From JBNKFQ01 sp050289385 (lineage in GTDB: Bacteria; Pseudomonadota; Gammaproteobacteria; Pseudomonadales; Porticoccaceae): a stretch of DNA of 20,362 nucleotides. The notes under the pieces are model-generated. The model did no database searches. It was given only the letters and a program-made list of their open reading frames with translations, and was not told the DNA's origin. The translations under genes were made by a program, and so were the position numbers. The DNA lies in assembly GCA_050289385.1 (NCBI GenBank), contig JBNKFQ010000151.1, positions 1-20,362 on the forward strand. Reading direction: 5' to 3'. Numbering within the stretch: the first letter of the stretch is position 1; every line of letters begins with the position of its first letter. Positions 1 to 8,256 of this stretch are shown in pieces.

Positions 1-2
1 TG

Positions 3-212
3 GGCCGCATTAGTTCAGAAGGCTGGCACGCGAATATCAAACGGCAAAATGAGACCGGGTTACAGCGCGAGTTGACATACCTGCGGGCGGAGGAAAACCT
101 CCTGCTGTTTGTATTGTCACAGCGCCGCTCGTGGCGCAACCAACTGCTGGCATTGATCGTTCTTCAAAAATTGAGGGCGAAACAGGTCGAAGTGGCCGCA
201 TTGGCAATTTGA
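3..212 (+). CDS. C-terminal end of an unknown protein (5' partial)
   Basis: An open frame runs from the left edge of the window (frame 3) to a TGA at 210-212 and gives the last 69 residues of a protein whose start lies outside the window. The visible part is rich in Arg, Leu and Gln: a charged amphipathic stretch around RELTYLRAEENLLLF, then a leucine-rich LLALIVLQKLRAKQ segment. This could be helical or coiled coil, and I recognise no family. It runs in the same direction as the next gene and lies 112 bases upstream of it, so co-transcription is possible. I am fairly confident that it is coding, because the frame has no stop over 70 codons and has ordinary codon use, but I assign no function. 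Confidence 0.5.
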   Translation, partial: GRISSEGWHANIKRQNETGLQRELTYLRAEENLLLFVLSQRRSWRNQLLALIVLQKLRAKQVEVAALAI

Positions 213-324
213 CGTTGCTGTGTTTATGCAGCCAACAGTCGAAATTGTCCGAATGTGGGCTGTTGTTAAGGTACTGAGGGCGTATTCTGTGGTTGGTAAA
301 TTAAATTAGTGGGAGGACGATGCG

Positions 325-1614
325 ATGGAGGGAGATAACCCACCGAATGCGCCCGACAACGGCGGTACTGCGCTGAGCGACCAACCGGCGTCGCCCCAGA
401 CACTGGAGTCGCCATCTCCAACCGATTCGGAAATACCCGGGCCGAATGATTCGGATTTGGCAACCAGCACTGGAAATTCGGAGACAATGGCCGAATACCA
501 AAGCATTCCTGGTGAAAACGCCCAGTTGGTATCCGAATCGGCAGCCGACCAAAACGAAGAAACCGAGGCCCTATTGAATGAGTTGGCCGGCGACACCGAC
601 GACGACAATCCGGACGAGGAATCGGAAATCAACCAAGACTTACAGGCAGGCCATGAGCCAGTCGCAGCAGATATACAGCCGTTACCTGACCTGGAAATCG
701 AGGGCGAACACCCTCCTGATCTCCGAGGGGCAGTGCCGACCGATTCGGTATCGCCACCCTCGCCGAATTTGACGCGTTCCACCAACGACAGCACGCCCGT
801 CACTAAAGCCTCCACCAATGCGCACAATACCGGTGGCGCAGGAAACAGGGGCAGCGGAGAAGGCAACAGCGAAGGTGTCGAGGAAGACGAGAACACCGAG
901 AAGGAAAAGAAGCAGCAGCAAATGGGTATGGCGCCGGGTTATCCTGCGCCACCGATGATGCAGTCGAATGTGTTCGGTTGGGTTGGGGTCGCTCTTGGCT
1001 CATTGGTGGGTGGTGTGCTTAGCGGTAGCGTTGGGCTGATCAAAGGAGCGCTCGGCTTGGGAGATCAGGACAAAGACAAAGTCCAAGCTGTCCAACAAGC
1101 GGCGCTGAAAAACACGTCGGCGGCCGCCAACGACCAATCGCATCAACAGCAAATCGCTGATTGGCGGCAGACGCGATTTGATGGCGAATTTGCCCGATTT
1201 CAACAAGAGATGGATGCACACCTCCAGGTAATGGACCGTCTGGAGAATACCGAGCTGGCCAAACTTAAACAAATGGAGGAGAGCGCCGATCCGGCAGTGC
1301 GGGCCAGAGTGCCGGAGATGGTGAAAGAAGCCAAGAAAAAACTGGATTATCGCGGTGTTGACCGCGATTTAGGCGATTCTCTGCAGCGCATCGAGCAGTG
1401 TGCGAAACGTGTAGGAATGGAAGCGCAACACAATTCTGATGATTTCAAAAAGTTTGAAGCGAGTATGGCACGGTGGCAGGAAGAGGCGAAAAAGCGGTTG
1501 GATTGTCTGCCGGAGCATGAAAAAAACAGCATGATGGACCGCATTCAGCAAGCGTGCGATTCTGTGATGAATGGCCTCAGAGCGATATTTTCAAAATCCA
1601 TGGGGATGCGTTAA
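325..1614 (+). CDS. Acidic low-complexity protein with glycine-rich hydrophobic segment, unknown function
   Basis: This gene encodes 429 residues that I do not recognise. Residues 1-195 are Ser/Pro/Asp/Glu/Asn-rich and probably disordered. Residues about 215-245 (core NVFGWVGVALGSLVGG) form a glycine-rich hydrophobic segment that could insert in or bind to a membrane, and residues about 250-429 are charged, Gln/Glu/Lys-rich and likely helical. The start at 325 is chosen because GGAGG at 312-316 sits 8 bases upstream; the nearby ATG at 320 is in another frame and too close to that site. No signal peptide is visible, so an N-in/C-in peripheral or single-span protein is as likely as a soluble one. 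Disorder followed by a hydrophobic patch and a helical tail occurs in conjugation and secretion accessory proteins, but that is only an analogy. The gene is certain and its function is open. Confidence 0.75.
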   Translation: MEGDNPPNAPDNGGTALSDQPASPQTLESPSPTDSEIPGPNDSDLATSTGNSETMAEYQSIPGENAQLVSESAADQNEETEALLNELAGDTDDDNPDEESEINQDLQAGHEPVAADIQPLPDLEIEGEHPPDLRGAVPTDSVSPPSPNLTRSTNDSTPVTKASTNAHNTGGAGNRGSGEGNSEGVEEDENTEKEKKQQQMGMAPGYPAPPMMQSNVFGWVGVALGSLVGGVLSGSVGLIKGALGLGDQDKDKVQAVQQAALKNTSAAANDQSHQQQIADWRQTRFDGEFARFQQEMDAHLQVMDRLENTELAKLKQMEESADPAVRARVPEMVKEAKKKLDYRGVDRDLGDSLQRIEQCAKRVGMEAQHNSDDFKKFEASMARWQEEAKKRLDCLPEHEKNSMMDRIQQACDSVMNGLRAIFSKSMGMR

Positions 1615-1726
1615 TTCAGAGTGTCACCCAGCAGAAAAGGGAAGCGCCGCTATTTTCAATGACTATAAAACGTTGAAAATGTAGAGACCGCCAGATGTGT
1701 TGGGAGCATACTTGAGGCCACAAGCA

Positions 1727-1747
1727 ATTAATAGAAGTGCCCATAAG
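1727..1747 (+). repeat. Direct repeat copy 1 (ATTAATAGAAGTGCCC-A-TAAG)
   Basis: This copy matches positions 2205-2225 at 20 of 21 bases; only the base after GTGCCC differs (A here, T there). The copies lie 478 bases apart in the same orientation within the AT-rich gap. They are not inverted, so they are not the terminal repeats of a simple insertion sequence. Confidence 0.7.
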
Positions 1748-2038
1748 TGGCTCCATTGTATACAGACAAGGTGCGGGCGAAAAACCGAGATGAATTCCGG
1801 GCAAGGATGGCCGATCAGGGTGGCAGCCTGGCAGTAAGATGCCGGTCGCATTTCTAGGAGCATTTCAAAGAAGGCATTCATGTGCCGGGGGAAAGCAATT
1901 AACCGCTATAAAGTGAATTGATAACAACCGTTTTAATAGGCCGATGAATCAACATATGATCTTGTGAGTCCTATTGGACATTTCCTGTGGCATCTATAAG
2001 GCCATCTGAAACTTTTGAAATTTAATCCACTGTTTTGT

Positions 2039-2101
2039 AAATCAAAAACAAAAAATATAAAACACAAATCAAAAAACAAAAAAAACATATAAATCAATTT
2101 T
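2039..2101 (+). repeat. A-rich tract with repeated AAATCAA units
   Basis: This tract is almost pure A with few other bases. AAATCAA occurs at 2039, 2066 and 2091, about 25-27 bases apart. Such A-tracts are typical of intrinsically bent DNA and of H-NS-type binding regions in horizontally acquired DNA; binding here is inference. Confidence 0.5.
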
Positions 2102-2204
2102 GTTAAGGGGACTTCTAAAGATACGCATTATGGTAAAATAACCTCACAAATCTACTGAATCAAAAATCCGGAATTGAGCTCACTACAAAGTCACTCGAAA
2201 ACCG

Positions 2205-2225
2205 ATTAATAGAAGTGCCCTTAAG
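2205..2225 (+). repeat. Direct repeat copy 2 (ATTAATAGAAGTGCCC-T-TAAG)
   Basis: Second copy of the repeat at 1727-1747, differing at one position. The sequence flanking the two copies is otherwise unrelated. Confidence 0.7.
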
Positions 2226-2546
2226 AGTATGTTTTGGGCGACCTGACCGTAATTAAATCAAAAAATATTCGTATAAATTCATCGTATTAAATTCATATAT
2301 TTGTGCATTTTTCCAGCTTATTTTCCCCGCAATTTGTTACCAGGATGGAATCCTCCATAAAAATTTTGGTTTTAAAAAATATTGGCTCTATCTGATTTTT
2401 TTGGTGTGGATTATAATAAAAAACAATAGAAAAACATTTTGTTAATAACATTATCTCCGTCACATTTTTTATATTTGATTTTTCCCGACTTGTGGTGTAG
2501 AGCCATATGCGCCAGCACCAAGTCTCCCGCCTTTTAGGAGTGGCTA

Positions 2547-5108
2547 ATGGAGTTTAGAAATAAGAATGGTTGTGCCCGACACTTGGTAACTTTACCTATT
2601 TTGACAGCTGCCTGTACCATTTCGGTACTAGCTGATGAATATAATTTCGAGGAAATTGAAATAAGGGTAACTACAGGATCAAAGATGCCGAGGGTGGCGT
2701 CGGAAGTGTCATCGGAGGTTAAGGAAACAACCTCGTGGTCGTTTTCCCAGCAGGGCATCCATCAACCCACCGACTATCTGGCTACACAAACGCGATTGTT
2801 CAGCAATCACGCCAATAGCGATAACATTGCTGAGATCAGTTTGGTAGGCGCTTTCCATGCCAACAGTAGTGGACTGGGTCCGGAAGCTACACTGGTATTG
2901 GTGAATAGTAATCGGAGGGTTCTGTCTGCGGCTACCACCAGCGATGGAGCGCAAGCAGTGAATTTGGCGGAGTTGCCACCGGCGATCGTGTATGACCGAG
3001 TGGAATTTCAACCCAGTGGCGCGTCCTCCGTCTACGGGTCGGACGCGGTAGCTGGAGTGATCAACTACATCACCCACGACAACTTTCAGGGATGGAAGCT
3101 GACCGGAGATTTCGCGGCTACTCGAGACGGCCAAAACGATAAAACCTTTAATGCCATGGTTGGTCAGCGCTATGGCAATGCACATGTGTTGACGGCATTC
3201 AGCTACCTGGAGCGTTCGCCATTGTCCGCGGCCGATGTGAGCAAGGAGTACGAATTGCGAAACGCCGGCAGTATCTTCGGACAACCGGCAACCTACCTTA
3301 TAGATGGCGTTCCCGTTCCCGATCCCGCCTGCGAAGAGGTCGCCCAATCAAATCCCGAAACCACGTCCTTCACTGGATCACCAGGATTCTGCAACTTCGA
3401 CTTTGGCGATTTTTTCGGCATCATCAACCAAGAAACAGTGAGTAATTTTTACAGCGAGGTAAAACTGGATTTGTCCGGTGGAGGCAGCCTGAACTTTGAG
3501 GCGAGTTATGTCCAGCATGATACCACCGCCACCACGTCGCCCACACAGCCCTTACTGGTGCCTTCGGTCATTATCCCCGTGGACAACCCCGGCAATTTTG
3601 CCGGCGACCCGATGCTGATGTTTGGCCGCGTGAATGGCAGTGGCAGCGGCGCCACAGAAATATCTGTCACTTCTGATACTTACCACCTGCTATCAGGTTT
3701 AACCCTGCCCCTGTCCGAGAAGTGGGAGTTAAATGGTACGTTGTCGTATGGACGGAACGACTATGGATATTCGGACCCCTCTGACATAGCGGTTGATCGC
3801 TTTCTGGCCGCCATAAATGGCGAAGGAGGACCGAATGGCGACCTGTATTACAACCCGCTATATGGCGCGAACAACGACCCGGCCGTGCTGGATGACATCC
3901 GTGGGGTTTATGCCTATGACGCCGAGTCTTCACTGGCCGTGGCTGATGTATACCTCACGGGCAGCTTAGCGGAGCTGCCGGCAGGTGATTTAAAAATGGT
4001 GGTCGGGGCACAGTACCAATACAACAAACTGGAGTATTGGTACAACGACGACGCCAACAACGACAATCTGTTTTTCTTTATCGGCAACGCCGACTTCGAA
4101 ACCGATAAACAGATTGCTGCGCTCTTCACCGAGCTGATCGCGCCGATCAGTAAGACGGCAACCCTGGAAGCGGGTCTGCGTTACGAGGACCAGGATGGTT
4201 TTCAGAGCACCGATCCAAAAATCGGTGTCGCGTGGCATCTCACGGATGATTTTACCGTTACTGCCAATTACAGTACCTCGTTTCGGGCGCCATCGCCGTT
4301 CCAGGATGGGGGGCAAATCACCACACCTTCGCGAGTATTTGACACCGTGGTAGGTGATCAGGTTACCGTTTCACAGCGCACTGTCAGCGACCCAGAGGAT
4401 CCGCTTACCGCGGAAGAATCCACCAACTATAATGTGGGCGTGAAATATCAATCGCCAATTTGGACGGCTTCCTTAAATTACTACCGATACGACTACTCGG
4501 ACATCATCACCGCAGAAAACGCTTCGGCCGTAGTCGCCGTCGATCCATTTGGTGCCCAGGTAGTGCGCGATCCTACCACCAATGCGCTGCTAGCCGTGAC
4601 CACATTTTTCAGAAACGCCGGAGGCATTGAGACCGACGGATTGGATGGATCCCTGACGTACCAGGCGACCGACAAGCTGGCGATAAAATGGGATACCACC
4701 TGGGTATTGAGTTACGATGTGGACGATCCGATTCTGGGCAAAGTAGATGGTCTAGGTAGTTTGAACGCGACTAACTTTGCAGATCCTATGCAGGAAATAC
4801 ACAGCAATGTAGGCGTATTCTGGGAGGGAGAAAACCACGCAGCTAATCTGATTGCGCGCTACATCGATGACTACAGGGATGATGACAATGACGGCGCGAT
4901 CATTGACCGATTTGTCACGCTGGATGCCCAGTGGCGTTACGATATTCCGTCACTATTTGGATTCAATGATGCGTTTACTGTGATCGTCGGTGCGAAAAAC
5001 CTCACTGATGAAAGCGCGCCCGACGTCGCCAACCGCAACGGTTTTGATCCACGCACCGCACCGGGCTACGGCCGTCAAGTATACGGTTCCTTCGAAGTAC
5101 AGCTCTAA
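2547..5108 (+). CDS. TonB-dependent outer-membrane receptor
   Basis: This gene encodes 853 residues, a usual length for the family. An N-terminal signal peptide (hydrophobic residues about 12-29, likely cut after SVLA) is followed by IEIRVTTGSKMPR, which corresponds to the entry of the plug domain (the usual VVTGSR region). The plug follows to about residue 178 and includes ATLVLVNSNRRVL and the hallmark SGASSVYGSDAVAGVINYI near residues 157-175. The rest has the beta-barrel pattern of alternating strands and Asp/Asn-rich loops, with the late-barrel hallmarks YSTSFRAPSPFQ and VIVGAKNLTDE. It ends GSFEVQL rather than in the usual terminal aromatic residue. Its role is energised import of a bulky ligand across the outer membrane; the substrate cannot be told. 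The start is fixed by AGGAG at 2536-2540. The MFS gene 195 bases downstream may move the product across the inner membrane. Confidence 0.95.
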   Translation: MEFRNKNGCARHLVTLPILTAACTISVLADEYNFEEIEIRVTTGSKMPRVASEVSSEVKETTSWSFSQQGIHQPTDYLATQTRLFSNHANSDNIAEISLVGAFHANSSGLGPEATLVLVNSNRRVLSAATTSDGAQAVNLAELPPAIVYDRVEFQPSGASSVYGSDAVAGVINYITHDNFQGWKLTGDFAATRDGQNDKTFNAMVGQRYGNAHVLTAFSYLERSPLSAADVSKEYELRNAGSIFGQPATYLIDGVPVPDPACEEVAQSNPETTSFTGSPGFCNFDFGDFFGIINQETVSNFYSEVKLDLSGGGSLNFEASYVQHDTTATTSPTQPLLVPSVIIPVDNPGNFAGDPMLMFGRVNGSGSGATEISVTSDTYHLLSGLTLPLSEKWELNGTLSYGRNDYGYSDPSDIAVDRFLAAINGEGGPNGDLYYNPLYGANNDPAVLDDIRGVYAYDAESSLAVADVYLTGSLAELPAGDLKMVVGAQYQYNKLEYWYNDDANNDNLFFFIGNADFETDKQIAALFTELIAPISKTATLEAGLRYEDQDGFQSTDPKIGVAWHLTDDFTVTANYSTSFRAPSPFQDGGQITTPSRVFDTVVGDQVTVSQRTVSDPEDPLTAEESTNYNVGVKYQSPIWTASLNYYRYDYSDIITAENASAVVAVDPFGAQVVRDPTTNALLAVTTFFRNAGGIETDGLDGSLTYQATDKLAIKWDTTWVLSYDVDDPILGKVDGLGSLNATNFADPMQEIHSNVGVFWEGENHAANLIARYIDDYRDDDNDGAIIDRFVTLDAQWRYDIPSLFGFNDAFTVIVGAKNLTDESAPDVANRNGFDPRTAPGYGRQVYGSFEVQL

Positions 5109-5116
5109 CACAATGC

Positions 5117-5139
5117 GCGCTCCCACTGGCTGGGAGTGC
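5117..5139 (+). terminator. Stem-loop after the receptor gene (possible terminator)
   Basis: GCGCTCCCA (5117-5125) pairs with TGGGAGTGC (5131-5139) around a five-base loop, with one G-T pair, nine bases after the receptor stop codon. No run of T follows, so it may be a weak terminator or a 3'-end protecting hairpin that allows some read-through into the MFS gene. Confidence 0.5.
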
Positions 5140-5303
5140 GATTGCTACCTCAACTGTAAGGCCGTCGCTTGACCTATGATCCCAACGGACGCGCTACCGG
5201 AGACAGACTGGTGCTGGATAAGCGATTGCTGTAAAGGCATTCACAAAAACGAAAATCGGTATAGACACAAGCTTTCCCCGCTGTCAATAGTCAACCTCAT
5301 TCG

Positions 5304-6548
5304 ATGTTTTTTATGGAAACCAAAAAAAATTATCAAAGCAAGATACCAAGAAATAAAAGGTTCCTCTTATTGGTTTGTTCGCTCGGCATGGCAGTCAGTC
5401 CAGGACCCATATTTGCCGGGGCGTGGGGAGTTTTCTCTCGCTCATACGAAGCGGACTATGGCTGGAGTCGGGGAAGTGTCATGGCCGTGATGACGTGGAT
5501 GATTGCCGGAATGGTGGCTGCTTCACCGGTTATTGGCGTTATCATTGATCGCTACGGTCCAGTCAAGGTGTTGAAAATATCCACAACATGTCTCTTGACA
5601 CTCGTAGGGCTTGTGTTTCACACCATTACCAATTTGTACATGTTATACGCTATAGGTTTTTTGACGGGTGCATTAACCATTGGCGCGCAGAGTATTTCCT
5701 ATACTCGGTTGTTGTCGCTGCATTTCGATAAAAATTATGGTTTTGCGGTGGGAATTGTCGCCAGTGGACTGGGAGCTGGCTATATGATTATGGCGCCGAT
5801 CGTGGAGATTCTAATAGAAAAGGGTGATCGAATACTGGCATATAGGGGACTGGGGATTATGATCAGTGTTGTGCTTTTTATGCTTTGTTTTGTATCAAAT
5901 GGTTTGTCTACGCTTAGACGTGTAGACCACATGAACAGCGATGCTCAAGTTCAGGGAATGAGCTTATATGATTCCCTGAACACTGCCACATTTTGGTTGA
6001 TATCTGGTGTCATAGGTGTTTTTTCTTTTGTATTGACAGGAATCATTCCCCATTTGGTGCTGATTGCCCATGAATTTACCGGAGACAAAAACGTCGTATC
6101 CATTATGATCTGGTTTGGTTTGACGACGGTGGTATCCAGGATTGTTTTTGGGTACTACCTGGATAAACTTCCGGTGCGTTATCTCGCTATGTATTTTTTT
6201 GGCATTTCTGTCATAGGATTGGACATAGGCTTGATTTCCAGTAATTTAATCGCGTTGATGATCGCGACAATTTTCTTGGCGATCGGATTTGGCGCAGAGA
6301 GTGATTTGATACCCTGTTTAATTCGCCAATATTTTGGTTTGAAGGCCTTTGGACAGATTTATGGATGGATATTTATGGCGTTCCTGATAGGTGCAGGCCT
6401 GGGTCCTTGGGTGATTGGTGTGGGCTATGATTATTTCGGATCATATCGCCAGCCGGTGGCTGGACTGATTATAGTGGCGGTTATTGGGCTTATTTTGTTG
6501 TGGGCGATGAAACCGCCCCCAACTCAATCTGATGTGTCGATTGCCTAG
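5304..6548 (+). CDS. Major facilitator superfamily transporter
   Basis: This gene encodes 414 residues with about twelve hydrophobic segments and a polar central loop near residues 205-220, the standard 6+6 MFS layout. The loop 2-3 signature (motif A) is visible as GVIIDRYGPVKVLK at residues 78-91. Overall character (an N-terminal GWSRGS stretch before helix 2, a glycine-rich helix 5 with ASGLGAG) resembles the monocarboxylate / oxalate-formate-type branch, but the substrate is not determinable. It probably moves a small organic solute across the inner membrane. No clear ribosome site precedes either ATG (5304 or 5313), so the start is uncertain by three codons. Its stop overlaps by three bases the stop of the convergent TonB-like gene. 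Lying behind a TonB-dependent receptor suggests joint uptake of one nutrient. Confidence 0.9.
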   Translation: MFFMETKKNYQSKIPRNKRFLLLVCSLGMAVSPGPIFAGAWGVFSRSYEADYGWSRGSVMAVMTWMIAGMVAASPVIGVIIDRYGPVKVLKISTTCLLTLVGLVFHTITNLYMLYAIGFLTGALTIGAQSISYTRLLSLHFDKNYGFAVGIVASGLGAGYMIMAPIVEILIEKGDRILAYRGLGIMISVVLFMLCFVSNGLSTLRRVDHMNSDAQVQGMSLYDSLNTATFWLISGVIGVFSFVLTGIIPHLVLIAHEFTGDKNVVSIMIWFGLTTVVSRIVFGYYLDKLPVRYLAMYFFGISVIGLDIGLISSNLIALMIATIFLAIGFGAESDLIPCLIRQYFGLKAFGQIYGWIFMAFLIGAGLGPWVIGVGYDYFGSYRQPVAGLIIVAVIGLILLWAMKPPPTQSDVSIA

Positions 6549-7834
6549 CGTTGTGCTTCAATGTCAAAGTTGAATGGCACGGAAAACGAGAGGGTGTTTG
6601 CCTTGATGCTGGTGGGAAAGGCTGGAAACGATGAAACATTATCAATAATTTTCATTGCGGTTCGATTTAGAATCCCGTGTTTGGATTTGACCTTATACTC
6701 TGTGGTGTAGTTACCAGAGCGATCAAGTTCCAATAGGATTTCCACTTCACCCATCAAATTCCTCTGTTTGGCTTTAAGAGGATAGAATTTTTCCATCTGA
6801 ATCATCTTGCAGACTCTGATGTAGTAGCGGTTGATGGCTATCAGTTCTTGAATGCCGTATTCTTCTTCATAGGATTCCGGTTCTGATTCTGAAACAAACT
6901 CGTGCTCTGATTGCACGATTTCATTTGCCCGGGATTCATGTTGTTGAAAAACCTGGCCGGCGGTTGGTCCGGGTGCTGTTGCCTCTACTGGTGTAGGTGC
7001 GTGGGCGAGGGTGGTAAGAGAGTTTGGCGACTTCGTTATCGGCGGGGAAGGTAAAATTTCTCGCTTGCTCTCCTGGTCGGATGCATTGTGGGCCACGGCG
7101 GGTTTTAACGTTTCGGGAACAGATGCTTGTTCCGGTATTTTGGACGCTTTTTGGCGGGCTGTAATCAAAGTCCTGTGACTTTTGATCGAGGCAATCCGCT
7201 GTGGACTGGGGATAAGTCCATGCCAGTCGTCTTTTAACGCGGCTTGGCCCCGAACCTCAATACCTTGAATTTGCTTTTTAAAAAGTGAACTTGGTGGCGC
7301 ATTTCCCAGCCATACATTTAATAACAGGTGAAAGAACGCACCATTTTTGACAGTACCCATTGTGATGCCGTTCAAGGTGATTTGGGTGCGTTCACCCGCA
7401 GGGTGATAGAGAAAGCGTAGGCGATCGTTTACATCTATGTCGATATTTAGAATTTGAGCCAATTGGCCAATGGCATTGGCGAACTTTTCAATATCTTTCT
7501 CGTCATTGTTGATGGCAATGCCGTTTCGAAGATTAGCAATCAATCGGTGTTGCGAGGTGGCGATGTAGGCACGCATTTCCATAATTTTTGGGCCGTTGTA
7601 ACGGAAAATACCCCTAATATCGCCTTTGTCAGGCAGGGGGGACCGACCATCGTGTTTTATGTGTAGGGCGCACAGAAACCGGGCTTTTTTTAGTTCAATC
7701 TGTTGCGCCAGACCATAAGTAACATAGCCAGGCATGAGAGATTCATCCGCAGATACCTGTAACGGATTTATAAATAAGCTAAAACCTATTAAGAAAGCAG
7801 TGAGAAACGAAGCATGAGAAAATTTGGTTATCAT
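6545..7834 (-). CDS. Secreted fusion protein: chalcone-isomerase-like domain plus TonB C-terminal domain
   Basis: This gene encodes 429 residues. Residues 1-29 are a signal peptide (VSA before DES). Residues about 35-192 match the bacterial chalcone-isomerase-like periplasmic family: KKARFLCALHIK, then DVNDRLRFLYHPAGERTQ, TLNGITMGTV and LLLNVWLGNAPPSSLFKKQI, the order usual for that family. Residues about 205-320 are a Pro/Ser/Thr/Glu-rich linker. Residues about 336-426 form a TonB C-terminal domain: FYPLKAKQRNLMGEVEILLELDRSGNY, GILNRTAMKIIDNVSSFPAFP and a closing FSVPFNFDIE. A classic TonB keeps its N-terminal helix as an inner-membrane anchor, whereas this one seems to have a cleavable signal, so it may be periplasmic and not energy-transducing. 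It is convergent with the MFS gene. The domain calls are firm; the function of the combination is inference. Confidence 0.85.
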   Translation of the reverse strand: MITKFSHASFLTAFLIGFSLFINPLQVSADESLMPGYVTYGLAQQIELKKARFLCALHIKHDGRSPLPDKGDIRGIFRYNGPKIMEMRAYIATSQHRLIANLRNGIAINNDEKDIEKFANAIGQLAQILNIDIDVNDRLRFLYHPAGERTQITLNGITMGTVKNGAFFHLLLNVWLGNAPPSSLFKKQIQGIEVRGQAALKDDWHGLIPSPQRIASIKSHRTLITARQKASKIPEQASVPETLKPAVAHNASDQESKREILPSPPITKSPNSLTTLAHAPTPVEATAPGPTAGQVFQQHESRANEIVQSEHEFVSESEPESYEEEYGIQELIAINRYYIRVCKMIQMEKFYPLKAKQRNLMGEVEILLELDRSGNYTTEYKVKSKHGILNRTAMKIIDNVSSFPAFPTSIKANTLSFSVPFNFDIEAQR

Positions 7835-8256
7835 GTGAAATTTATTTTATGACTTGGGCCGCAAATATTTCAATTATACGGCTTTTGTTGTTGATGTGCT
7901 CAAATTATTTTTCTGTATGTATCCAATATTATCAATCCGAAATCTGATATTAATTCGCCGCGATCACAACGCAAACATATATTGTTTTGGAATGGATTTT
8001 AGGATATTTATATAAATTACTGGGTGAAGGATATTTTATCCAACATGCGATTTCAGTACGTAGTTTGCGGTAACCGTGGAAACTGAGGAATCAAATTTAC
8101 TGCCAGGTCACCCAAGGATTTCCAAACAATTAATTACGGTTTCCGTCATGTTTCAGAGTCAATCAGAATATTGGTGAAAAAGTTCAATTAAATATTTATT
8201 TCCTACCTGCTGAGTCTATAAGATAAATCCAGGAATGCAAGCCACGAGTAAAAAGA
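7835..8256. other. AT-rich divergent intergenic region
   Basis: These 422 bases separate the start of the minus-strand TonB-like gene from the start of the plus-strand Mrr-like gene. Apart from the candidate promoter at 7873-7903 I see no gene, strong hairpin or repeat. Confidence 0.5.
7873..7903 (-). promoter_or_regulatory. Candidate promoter of the TonB-like fusion gene
   Basis: On the minus strand TTGAGC (7898-7903) lies 19 bases upstream of a perfect TATAAT (7873-7878). The -10 ends about 38 bases before the start codon. The spacer is two bases longer than ideal and the -35 is only partial, so this is a moderate call. Confidence 0.4.

Larger units (their letters stand above)
1615..2546. 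other. AT-rich gene-free region upstream of the TonB-dependent receptor
   Basis: No convincing gene is seen in these ~930 bases. Two overlapping minus-strand frames (1616-1804 and 1663-1881) have no ribosome site or recognisable family and look like chance or a relic. The stretch from about 1960 to 2500 is strikingly A/T-rich with long A- and T-runs, which would favour curved DNA and nucleoid-protein (H-NS-like) silencing. It contains two copies of a 16-base direct repeat, listed separately. A TATAAT at 2412-2417 could be a -10 element for the receptor gene, but I see no good -35 at the right distance. Confidence 0.6.

Noticed and set aside
1616..1881. Two overlapping minus-strand frames in the AT-rich gap
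   Set aside because: No ribosome site, no recognisable family, atypical composition (many Trp, Cys, His); possibly a relic, but not supportable as a gene.
2709..3347. Minus-strand frame of 212 codons opposite the receptor gene
   Set aside because: Shadow of the receptor plug and barrel; no homology pattern and no ribosome site.
5176..5490. Plus-strand frame of 104 codons overlapping the MFS gene start
   Set aside because: It is in a different frame from the transporter, has no family likeness and no ribosome site.
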